From an uncultured Collinsella sp. (GTDB lineage Bacteria > Actinomycetota > Coriobacteriia > Coriobacteriales > Coriobacteriaceae), in the NCBI GenBank assembly GCA_902496275.1, contig CABVAC010000028.1:1-24116 (forward strand): a stretch of 24,116 bases of DNA, read 5' to 3'. A program made the translations under genes and the position numbers. Positions within the stretch are counted from its first letter, which is position 1. Every line of letters starts with the position of its first letter. Shown one piece after another: positions 8,872 to 15,441 of the stretch. A model generated the notes under the pieces. It was not told the origin of the DNA, made no database searches, and was given only the letters and a program-made list of their open reading frames with translations.

Positions 8872-8877
8872 TATACT
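8872..8877 (+). promoter_or_regulatory. Probable -10 box for gatCAB
   Basis: TATACT, a one-mismatch -10 hexamer, lies 35 bp before the gatC start. No good -35 is seen at the usual distance. Placement just after a non-coding repeat region and before a coupled operon supports it. Confidence 0.5.
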
Positions 8878-8912
8878 AGAGCGGTTTAACTGTTATGCGG
8901 AAGGGAGCGCCT

Positions 8913-9224
8913 ATGGCACTCAGCGAGAAAGACGTGCGCGGCATTGCCGAGTACGCAAAGATCGCACTGACCGATGACGAGCTCACCCAGATGACGTCCT
9001 ACCTGAACGACGCCGTCCAGATGCTCGAGCCCGTCTTGCAATATGACTTGCCCGACGTGGAGCCCACGTTCCATCCCATCGGAAGCCTGTCCAACGTGAT
9101 GGGCGATGACCTGCGCGAGCCCGAGCGCGACCTGCCGCTCGACGTTGCGCTCGAAAACGCCGGCAGCGCGCGCGACCGCTACTTCCGCGTGCCGTCCATT
9201 TTGGGAGAGGGGGAGAGCGAGTAA
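8913..9224 (+). CDS. gatC: Aspartyl/glutamyl-tRNA(Asn/Gln) amidotransferase subunit C
   Basis: A 103-aa subunit that wraps around and stabilises GatA and helps assemble the amidotransferase. ATG 8913 is preferred because GGGAG (8903-8907) precedes it; an in-frame ATG at 8895 has a poorer site. The family pattern is present: an N-terminal helical pair (about 2-45: ALSEKDVRGIAEYAKIALTD), the VEPTFHP segment (about 49-55), then a C-terminal segment with RDRYFRVPSIL. Length fits the family. The stop overlaps the gatA start (TAATG), so translation is coupled. Context and sequence agree. Confidence 0.95.
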   Translation: MALSEKDVRGIAEYAKIALTDDELTQMTSYLNDAVQMLEPVLQYDLPDVEPTFHPIGSLSNVMGDDLREPERDLPLDVALENAGSARDRYFRVPSILGEGESE

Positions 9225-10738
9225 TGGCGCAGAGCTTCGATTCCCTTACCGCCGCCCAGATCGCCGCAGGCGTTGCCGCCGGCGACTATACCGCCACCGA
9301 GGTGGCCCAGGCCTCCCTTGCCGCCATCGAGGCGCGCGAGGGCGGGGTCCAGGCATTCCTGCAGGTGGCGCCCGAGCTTGCGCTCGAGGCCGCTGCGCGC
9401 GTGGATGCTGACCGTGCCGCAGGCAAGCCGCTGCCCCCGCTCGCGGGCGTGCCGCTGGCCATCAAGGACAACATGAACCTCGTGGGCACGCGCACCACCT
9501 GTGCTTCCCGCATGCTCGAGAACTACCAGAGCGTCTACACCGCTACTTGCGTCCAGCGCATGCTCGATGCTGGCTGCCTGCCCATGGGCAAGGCCAACAT
9601 GGACGAGTTTGCCTTTGGCAGCTCCACCGAGAGCTCGGCGTTCCACCGCACCAACAACCCCTGGGATACCGAGCGCGTGCCCGGCGGCTCTTCGGGCGGT
9701 TCCGCTGCCGCCGTCGCCGCGGGCGAGGTCGCGCTCTCGCTGGGCTCGGACACCGGCGGCTCCATTCGCCAGCCGGCGTCACTGTGCGGCGTGGTGGGCT
9801 TTAAGCCCACGTATGGCGCCGTGAGCCGTTACGGCGTGGTTGCCTTTGGCTCGTCGCTCGACCAAGTGGGCCCCTTTGGCCGCACGGTCGAGGATGTCGC
9901 GCTGGCCATGAACGCGCTTACCGGCGCGGGCCACGATCCGTACGACTGCACCAGCCAGGATTGCGCCGTCGACTTTACCGAGCACCTCAATGACAGCATC
10001 GAGGGCAAGCGCGTGGGCATCATCCCTGCGTTTATGGAGGCCGAGGGTCTGACGCCCGAGGTCAAGGCCGCTGTTCAGCGCGCCGCCCAGGAGCTGCAGA
10101 ACCAGGGCGCCGAGCTGGTCGAGGTCGACCTGCCGCACCTGGACGCCGCCATCGCCGCCTACTACGTCATCGGCCCGGCCGAGGCGTTCTCCAACCTGGC
10201 TCGTTTCGACGGCATTCGCTACGGCTACCAGGAGGAGGGCTGCGCCAACCTGTCCGACCAGAGCTCGCTTTCGCGCGCCCACGGCTTTGGCGCCGAGGCC
10301 AAGCGCCGTCAGATGCTCGGCGCCTACCTGCTGAGCTCGGGCGTGTACGACAAGTACTACTACGCTGCGCAAAAGGCCCGCACGCTCATCACGCAGGACT
10401 ATGACGCCGCGTATGCCAAGGTGGACACCATCCTCATGCCCGCCTCGCCGCGCACGGCCTTTAAGTTTGGCGAGATCAGCGACCCCACGCAGATGTATCT
10501 CTCCGACCTGTACACCATTTCGCTCAATATTTGCGGTAACGGTGGCATCTCGGTGCCGCTGGGCCTGGGCGAGGACAGCAAGCTGCCCGTTTCTGCCCAG
10601 CTGGTGGGTCCGGCCTTTAAGGACCGTCAGCTGCTCACGTTTGCCCGCGCCCTGGAGCGCGGCTTTGCCGATGCCGCCACGGGTGCGCCCGCGCTTTCCG
10701 TCGCGCCCGATTTTGCCGGGAAGGGAGGCGAGCTGTAA
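9224..10738 (+). CDS. gatA: Aspartyl/glutamyl-tRNA(Asn/Gln) amidotransferase subunit A (amidase)
   Basis: A 504-aa glutaminase subunit of amidase-signature family. It releases ammonia from glutamine or asparagine for transfer to mischarged Glu-tRNA(Gln) or Asp-tRNA(Asn). The Ser-cisSer-Lys triad is visible: Lys81 (AIKDNM), Ser156 within GGSSGGSAAAV, and Ser180 (GSDTGGSIRQP). The Gly/Ser-rich amidase signature spans about 153-185. Length is normal. Start and stop overlap gatC and gatB by one base each in TAATG junctions, so the three subunits should be made in matched amounts. No unusual residue was noticed. Confidence 0.97.
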   Translation: MAQSFDSLTAAQIAAGVAAGDYTATEVAQASLAAIEAREGGVQAFLQVAPELALEAAARVDADRAAGKPLPPLAGVPLAIKDNMNLVGTRTTCASRMLENYQSVYTATCVQRMLDAGCLPMGKANMDEFAFGSSTESSAFHRTNNPWDTERVPGGSSGGSAAAVAAGEVALSLGSDTGGSIRQPASLCGVVGFKPTYGAVSRYGVVAFGSSLDQVGPFGRTVEDVALAMNALTGAGHDPYDCTSQDCAVDFTEHLNDSIEGKRVGIIPAFMEAEGLTPEVKAAVQRAAQELQNQGAELVEVDLPHLDAAIAAYYVIGPAEAFSNLARFDGIRYGYQEEGCANLSDQSSLSRAHGFGAEAKRRQMLGAYLLSSGVYDKYYYAAQKARTLITQDYDAAYAKVDTILMPASPRTAFKFGEISDPTQMYLSDLYTISLNICGNGGISVPLGLGEDSKLPVSAQLVGPAFKDRQLLTFARALERGFADAATGAPALSVAPDFAGKGGEL

Positions 10739-12414
10739 TGAAGGAGCTTTCCGAGGTCCTGCAGGATTGGGAGGCCGTGATCGGCCTGGAGATCCATACC
10801 GAGCTCACCGCGCTCGATACCAAGATGTTCTGCAACTGCAAGCTCAGCCACGATGACGAGCCCAACGCCAACGTGTGCCCGGTGTGCCTGGGCCTGCCCG
10901 GCGCCCTGCCGGTGCCCAACAAGCGCGCCATCGAGAGCATCGTCAAAGCGGGTCTCGCCACCAACTGCGAGATCCAGCGTCACTCGATGTTCTACCGCAA
11001 GCACTACTTCTACCCCGACATGGCCAAGAACTTCCAAACCACGCAGGGTCCGGTCGCTTTTGCCATGTACGGTCACCTGGACCTGGACGTGACCGGTCGC
11101 GGTGCCGCCGAGCGCCCCGACTGCGCGTTTGGTGAGGCCGAGGCTCAGAGCCTGGCGAGCGCTTCGGCCAACGCCGAGGGCCTGTCCACGTCCATGACGT
11201 CGACCATGCGCGAGGGCACCCAGCGTGCCGGCCATCTGGCCAGCTACGACGCGTCCAACCTGCAGATGCCCGAGCGTCGCGAGGACGGTTCCTACACGGT
11301 GCCCATCCGCATCCTGCGTATCCACATGGAGGAGGACGCCGCCAAGATGGTTCACGTGGGTGGCGCCGAGGGCCGCATTACCGCCGCGGCCGAGTCGCTC
11401 GTCGACTACAACCGCTGCGGCACGCCTTTGATTGAACTCGTGACTGAGCCCGACTTGCGTACGCCCGAGGAAGCGCGCCTGTTTATGGAGAAGCTCCGTC
11501 GCATCTTTGTGACGCTGGGCATTTCGGACTGCTCCATGGAGAAGGGTTCCATGCGCTGCGACGGCAACGTGTCGCTGCGCCGCCGCGGCGAGACCAAGCT
11601 GGGCACCAAGACCGAGCTCAAGAACCTCAACTCGTTTAAGAGTCTGCATGACGGCCTTGCCTACGAGATCTGCCGCCAGGCCGAGGTGCTCGAGGAGGGC
11701 GGCATTATCTACCAGGAGACCCGCCACTGGGAGCCTAGCCGCAAGCGCACCGTTGTCATGCGTGTGAAGGAAACGGCAGACGACTATCGCCTGTTCCCCG
11801 ATCCCGACCTGGCGCCGTTCGATCTGGACGACGAGTTCATCGACCGCTGCCGTGGCGAGATTCCCGAGCTGCCCGATGCCAAGCGCGCCCGTTTTGAGGC
11901 CGACTTTGGCATTAAGGCGGCCGATGCCGAGCAGATTGCCGGCGACCCCGAGTTTGCCGACTTCTTTGAGGCCGCTGCTGCCGGAATGGCCGGTAAGGAG
12001 GTCCAGACGGTCGCAAACCTGCTGGTCAACGAGATGATCGCCTACCTTAAGGGCGCGGGCGTCTCGCTGGCCGAGTCCGGCATCGCGCCGGCTCAGGTGG
12101 CGGCGCTTGCCAAGCTGCTGGCGACCGATGCCATCAGCTCCAACCAGGCTCACGAGGTCTTTGAGGCCATGGCCCAGACCGGTGACGACCCCAACAAGAT
12201 CGTCGACGAGCGTGGTATGCGTCAGGTGAGCGACGCCGCCGCGCTGCAGCCGATCGTGGACGAGGTACTGGCAAACTGTGCCGATCAGGCGCAGCAGTAT
12301 CGTGACGGCAACCAGAAGGTCATCGGCTTTTTGGTGGGTCAGTGCATGAAGGCGAGCCGCGGCAAGGGCAACCCTAAGCTCTTCAACGAGTTGCTGAGAA
12401 CGTCACTCTCGTAA
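10738..12414 (+). CDS. gatB: Aspartyl/glutamyl-tRNA(Asn/Gln) amidotransferase subunit B, with a long insertion
   Basis: A 558-aa subunit that binds the mischarged tRNA, phosphorylates the acyl group with ATP and receives ammonia from GatA. The N-terminal cradle begins AVIGLEIHTEL; a four-cysteine zinc site is visible (Cys32, Cys34, Cys47, Cys50 in FCNC...CPVC). Other hallmarks are YFYPDMAKNFQ, RIHMEEDAAK, GTPLIELVTEPD and KTELKNLNSF. The C-terminal helical/YqeY-like tail (about 410-558) ends GFLVGQCMKASRGKGNPKL. It is longer than the usual ~475-500 aa: residues about 119-189 replace a short loop that in the remembered S. aureus protein has about six residues. The insertion is Ala/Ser/Glu-rich and in frame. 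The upstream TAATG junction gives coupling. The gene is followed directly by a large inverted repeat. Confidence 0.96.
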   Translation: MKELSEVLQDWEAVIGLEIHTELTALDTKMFCNCKLSHDDEPNANVCPVCLGLPGALPVPNKRAIESIVKAGLATNCEIQRHSMFYRKHYFYPDMAKNFQTTQGPVAFAMYGHLDLDVTGRGAAERPDCAFGEAEAQSLASASANAEGLSTSMTSTMREGTQRAGHLASYDASNLQMPERREDGSYTVPIRILRIHMEEDAAKMVHVGGAEGRITAAAESLVDYNRCGTPLIELVTEPDLRTPEEARLFMEKLRRIFVTLGISDCSMEKGSMRCDGNVSLRRRGETKLGTKTELKNLNSFKSLHDGLAYEICRQAEVLEEGGIIYQETRHWEPSRKRTVVMRVKETADDYRLFPDPDLAPFDLDDEFIDRCRGEIPELPDAKRARFEADFGIKAADAEQIAGDPEFADFFEAAAAGMAGKEVQTVANLLVNEMIAYLKGAGVSLAESGIAPAQVAALAKLLATDAISSNQAHEVFEAMAQTGDDPNKIVDERGMRQVSDAAALQPIVDEVLANCADQAQQYRDGNQKVIGFLVGQCMKASRGKGNPKLFNELLRTSLS

Positions 12415-12418
12415 GCGG

Positions 12419-12559
12419 GAACCCGGGAGCCCCGGCGGGGCGGGTGCTTCCTCAAAATTTCAAACAGTCCTGCGCAAGACGAAGGCCACATTAAGTGGCC
12501 TTCTTTGCGTGCGGAACTCATTTTGAGCAAGCACCCGCCCCGCCGGGGCTCCCGGGTTC
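12419..12559. repeat. Long inverted repeat (40-bp arms, one mismatch), MITE-like or RNA hairpin
   Basis: The left arm 12419-12458 is the reverse complement of the right arm 12520-12559 except at one position (12450/12528); the outer 31 bp are perfect. Arms begin GAACCCGGGAGCCCC. The 61-bp centre carries a terminator-like hairpin, GAAGGCCAC (12481-12489) with GTGGCCTTC (12495-12503), followed by TTT. It starts 5 bp after the gatB stop. No target-site duplication was seen. Confidence 0.88.
12481..12506 (+). terminator. Hairpin likely to terminate gatCAB transcription
   Basis: GAAGGCCAC, loop ATTAA, GTGGCCTTC, then TTT. The 9-bp stem is perfect but the T-run is short. The surrounding 40-bp arms would form first or compete with it. 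Confidence 0.6.
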
Positions 12560-12738
12560 TGCAACGACTCGGCCGTTCGGGTCAGGCGGGGCTGAATGGA
12601 ATAGAGTGAATGGGCGCGCCGTTGGCGCGCCCATTGTTTTGAGGGGAACTCATTGAGAGGCAAGGCCCTGCGCCCGGCCCCTCGGTTCCGTGAAGACTCG
12701 GCCGTTCAGGTCAGGTGGGCTGATAGGAAAGATGGTGA
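12513..12738. repeat. Two direct copies of a ~130-bp unit, each followed by a hairpin
   Basis: Copy A starts 12513 and copy B starts 12645, both with GGAACTCATT. Both later carry GACTCGGCCGTTC (12566-12578 and 12695-12707), then GGTCAGG and a CTGA...GGAA segment. Copy A is followed by the hairpin at 12609-12635 and copy B by the one at 12739-12767. The right arm of the long inverted repeat is part of copy A, so its left arm is an inverted partial copy. Confidence 0.75.
12609..12640 (+). terminator. Terminator-like hairpin, second in the series
   Basis: AATGGGCGCGCC (12609-12620), loop GTT, GGCGCGCCCATT (12624-12635), then GTTTT. A perfect 12-bp stem. Confidence 0.65.
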
Positions 12739-12767
12739 CGGAGGCGCAAAATGCGCCTCCGCCTTTT
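12739..12767 (+). terminator. Terminator hairpin, third in the series
   Basis: CGGAGGCGCA (12739-12748), loop AAA, TGCGCCTCCG (12752-12761), then CCTTTT. A perfect 10-bp stem with a modest T-run. It insulates the following ATPase gene from upstream transcription. Confidence 0.75.
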
Positions 12768-12800
12768 GAATGTGATGAAAGTGTGGCGAAATGAGCTTAA

Positions 12801-12873
12801 AACTTCCGTAAATGTGATAAATGTCACGTTTTACCTAGGGTAAAATGTGGGAAATATCACGTTTACGGAAGTT
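12801..12873. promoter_or_regulatory. Twin palindromic operator-like sites before the DUF4143 ATPase
   Basis: Two 27-bp imperfect palindromes, 12808-12834 and 12840-12866, match each other as direct repeats with the pattern GTAAA-n-TGTG...TCACGTTT-AC. Their starts are 32 bp apart, about three helical turns. The whole block is also a dyad: AAACTTCCGTAAATGTGAT on the left (from 12800) matches the reverse complement of ATCACGTTTACGGAAGTTT on the right (ending 12873) with one difference. It ends 20 bp before the start codon and covers the expected promoter, so binding of a dimeric repressor is plausible. The cognate protein is not in view. Confidence 0.7.
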
Positions 12874-12893
12874 TCTTTGCGGGAGGTTCGTCC

Positions 12894-14258
12894 ATGCAGC
12901 GAGATATCATTGCCAAGCTTAACGCTTGGAAAGCGTCAGAATATCGTAAGCCGCTTATCCTTAAGGGGGCGCGCCAGGTTGGAAAGACGTGGGCGCTTAA
13001 GGAGTTCGGCCGAACCTCGTACCTCAATTTTGTGTATCTGACGCTCGAGGAGCCGTCACCTGGGGTACAGAGCGAGTACGCTCAGTTTTTCGAAGGTACG
13101 CGCGATCCTCGACGGATCATCTCAAATCTTTCCCTGGCACTTGGACAGCCTATCGATCCCGGCGAGACGCTGCTCATTATTGATGAGATCCAGGATTGTC
13201 CTTCTGCAGTCGGCGCCCTTAAATACTTCTGTGACGAGGCCCCCGAGTATCACGTCGCATGCGCAGGGTCTTTGTTGGGCGTTCGCTTGTCCCGTGAGAC
13301 CAGCGCTTTTCCGGTGGGAAAGGTCGAGTTCATGGAGATGCGCCCCATGAGCTTTTCCGAGTTTCTGAAAGCCGAGGGCGCTGCAAACTACGACGAATAC
13401 CTTGGCGGCCTGGATCAGATCGAGACAGTGCCCGATTTCTTCCATGTCCGTCTCGTCGAGCATCTTCGTCGTTATTTTGCATGCGGCGGCATGCCAGAGG
13501 CTCTTGGCCGGTGGGTGGAGACGGGCGATATCGTTCAGGTCGATAAGGTGTTGTCTGATCTCTTGGATTCCTACGAGCGCGATTTTGCCAAGCATGGTGG
13601 CCGTGCGCAGTTCGCCAAGCTTTCGCAAATATGGAACTCGATTCCAGCTCAGTTGGCGCGCGAGAACAAAAAGTTCGTTTGGGGTGCGGTGCGCGAGGGG
13701 GCTCGTGCTCGAGAATACGAGGATGCTCTGGAATGGCTTGCCGATGCTGGGCTCATCACGGCGGTTCGCCTTAATGCTGCCGGTGGTGTGCCGCTCTCTG
13801 CGTACGATGACCTCAAGGCATTTAAAGTCTACTGTCTTGATGTCGGCTTGCTGCGCCGCATGGCAAGGCTGGATGCGTCCGCTTTTGCCATCTCGGATGC
13901 GCTATTTTCGGAGTTCAAAGGTTCGTTCGCCGAGAACTATGTGCTTCAGGCATTACTTTCACAGTTAGATGCTGCTCCGCGTTACTGGACAAACGAGAAG
14001 CCGAAGCACGAAGTCGATTTTTTGATTCAAGTCGGAAACGAAATCGTTCCCGTCGAGGTCAAATCGGGAGAGGTCGTTCACTCCAAGAGCCTTAAGTACT
14101 ATGCCGACAAGCATGCGGAGACGACTCCATTGAGGGTCCGCTACTCACTTAAGAACCTAAAGCTCGACGACGGGGTGCTCAACATTCCGTTGTATTTGGC
14201 TGATCGATCTGTCCCTCTTATCAAAAAGGCGCTTGATTGTGCGCATCTTGACGTTTAG
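12894..14258 (+). CDS. AAA-type ATPase with C-terminal DUF4143 domain
   Basis: A 454-aa ATPase of the AAA_14/DUF4143 type. The start ATG follows GGGAGG (12881-12886). Walker A is GARQVGKT (25-32) and Walker B is LLIIDEIQ (93-100, Asp97, Glu98), within an N-terminal AAA domain to about residue 190. The phrase FACGGMPEAL (about 196-205) is typical of this family. The C-terminal part holds E-V-D375 ... V-E388-V-K390, a pattern like the PD-(D/E)xK nuclease fold found in DUF4143 proteins; nuclease activity is not established. Family members are common in gut bacteria and archaea, usually as solitary genes, and their cellular role is unclear. It stands alone here, with an operator-like block before it and a convergent regulator after it. 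Its codon use is slightly less GC-rich than gatCAB. Confidence 0.92.
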   Translation: MQRDIIAKLNAWKASEYRKPLILKGARQVGKTWALKEFGRTSYLNFVYLTLEEPSPGVQSEYAQFFEGTRDPRRIISNLSLALGQPIDPGETLLIIDEIQDCPSAVGALKYFCDEAPEYHVACAGSLLGVRLSRETSAFPVGKVEFMEMRPMSFSEFLKAEGAANYDEYLGGLDQIETVPDFFHVRLVEHLRRYFACGGMPEALGRWVETGDIVQVDKVLSDLLDSYERDFAKHGGRAQFAKLSQIWNSIPAQLARENKKFVWGAVREGARAREYEDALEWLADAGLITAVRLNAAGGVPLSAYDDLKAFKVYCLDVGLLRRMARLDASAFAISDALFSEFKGSFAENYVLQALLSQLDAAPRYWTNEKPKHEVDFLIQVGNEIVPVEVKSGEVVHSKSLKYYADKHAETTPLRVRYSLKNLKLDDGVLNIPLYLADRSVPLIKKALDCAHLDV

Positions 14259-14322
14259 ATCCTGGGTGAGCTGACGGGCGGTGGCTAATTAATCGCTCCG
14301 TTACGGCCAGGGAGCTTGGGCC

Positions 14323-15354
14323 TTAGCGATGCTTGCTTCGCCAAGCGGTGGGGGTGGTGCCGGTGTATTGTTTGAAGGCTTGGGCGAAGGCGGCTTGCTG
14401 AGGGTAGTCGAGCCGCTCTGCTACCTGCGCTATCGTGAGCGCGCTATCGGCCAAAAGGTCCTGTGCTCGCTCCATACGGCGTCTGCGAATGTAGGCGCCC
14501 AGGGACTCGCCAGTTTGGGCCTTAAAGGTGGCGCATAGTTTGGAGCGGCTTGTGTAGAGCCTCTCGGCCACCTCGTTGATACCCACACGTTTGCCTTTGT
14601 CGAGCGCGCGCTCAATCATTGCCGTTGCTTCTTCGGCAATGGTTATGCTGACGCGTGTGCCTGCCGCCTGCCGCGCCTGCTTATGGGCCGCGCGCGAACA
14701 GGCGAGCTCCGCGACCATGGTCTCCACGATGCCCTGCATATAGACGTGTCCGCCTACGGTGCGGGCGCGGTCCTCGTTAATCCGGCGTAGCGTGTGGCAG
14801 ATGGCAGACGTCGCTTCCTCGTGCCATGGCTCGGCAAACGCCTCAAAGATTCCCGCGAACTCGGTGGGATAGCGGTGCTCCAGTTCGTCAAAATATCCAG
14901 GCAAAAAGAGCACCGAGCGTGAGTGGTAGAGTTGCCCTGCAAACAGTGGGCTTAATTCATCGCCACAGTTATCCTGGATAAAGCTGCAAACGGCATTGTT
15001 TGGCCACGGTCCATGCAAGAGTGTAAGGTTCGCAGGCGTTATGCCAGCCTCGGGCATGCATGTAAGTGTGGGCGCGCTGACCTCGCTCACGCAGGCGTAC
15101 GGCTCTGGTGTGTATTCGGCCAGGTACATATCGTGCGTCGGGGTAATGAAATGCTCTATGACGATGCAGGTGGGGGAGAGGGGCATGATCCATGCGCTTC
15201 CGTGCGCCCGATCGTTTGCCACCTCGCCGGTAAAGACGGCGCCCTTGCCGGAAAGCTCCAGGCCAAACTGATCAAACTGCGGTGCGTAGAGCTCGGTTAT
15301 GTCGGTCGCGGTCCGATGCATTTTCGAAAGCGTCCCCTTCCTTTGCAGAAACAT
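14323..15354 (-). CDS. AraC-family transcriptional regulator
   Basis: A 343-aa DNA-binding regulator if started at 15354; an in-frame ATG at 15321 (332 aa) has a purine-rich AAGGAAGGGG stretch about 12 nt upstream and is a real alternative. Residues about 1-225 are an effector-binding region without a clear family match. The C-terminal ~100 residues carry the double helix-turn-helix of AraC/XylS proteins: GINEVAERLYTSRSKLCATFK (first) and IAQVAERLDYPQQAAFAQAFK (second), ending TGTTPTAWR. It is divergent from the ABC exporter pair across 87 bp, so it probably controls that operon and perhaps itself. The arrangement resembles the siderophore regulator YbtA beside ybtPQ; that the ligand is a metal chelate is only a suggestion. 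Confidence 0.92.
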   Translation of the reverse strand: MFLQRKGTLSKMHRTATDITELYAPQFDQFGLELSGKGAVFTGEVANDRAHGSAWIMPLSPTCIVIEHFITPTHDMYLAEYTPEPYACVSEVSAPTLTCMPEAGITPANLTLLHGPWPNNAVCSFIQDNCGDELSPLFAGQLYHSRSVLFLPGYFDELEHRYPTEFAGIFEAFAEPWHEEATSAICHTLRRINEDRARTVGGHVYMQGIVETMVAELACSRAAHKQARQAAGTRVSITIAEEATAMIERALDKGKRVGINEVAERLYTSRSKLCATFKAQTGESLGAYIRRRRMERAQDLLADSALTIAQVAERLDYPQQAAFAQAFKQYTGTTPTAWRSKHR

Positions 15355-15393
15355 CCACGCCTGGCTCGATTGTGTGCCTTGGCTAACATATCA

Positions 15394-15422
15394 ATGATAA
15401 GTTGATTACGGTTAACTCTCAA
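15394..15422 (-). promoter_or_regulatory. Promoter of the AraC-family gene
   Basis: On the minus strand, TTGAGA (-35, plus-strand 15417-15422) and TATCAT (-10, 15394-15399) are separated by exactly 17 bp, a near-consensus promoter. It lies inside the divergent gap, so an activator bound here could affect both directions. The gap also holds TATCAATGATA and GTTGATTACGGTTAAC, AT-rich dyads that could be operator half-sites. Confidence 0.65.
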
Positions 15423-15441
15423 GCCGTTAGAAAGGAATCTC

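Noticed and set aside
8608..8977. Overlapping small frames with seven-residue repeats
   Set aside because: The period comes from the 21-bp DNA repeat, several frames are open at once, and none has a good start signal.
10627..12153. 508-aa antisense open frame across gatA/gatB
   Set aside because: Shadow of GC-rich conserved genes; no start signal and no family resemblance.
12419..12559. Complete insertion sequence
   Set aside because: No transposase frame and no target-site duplication were seen; at 141 bp only a MITE-like element is possible.
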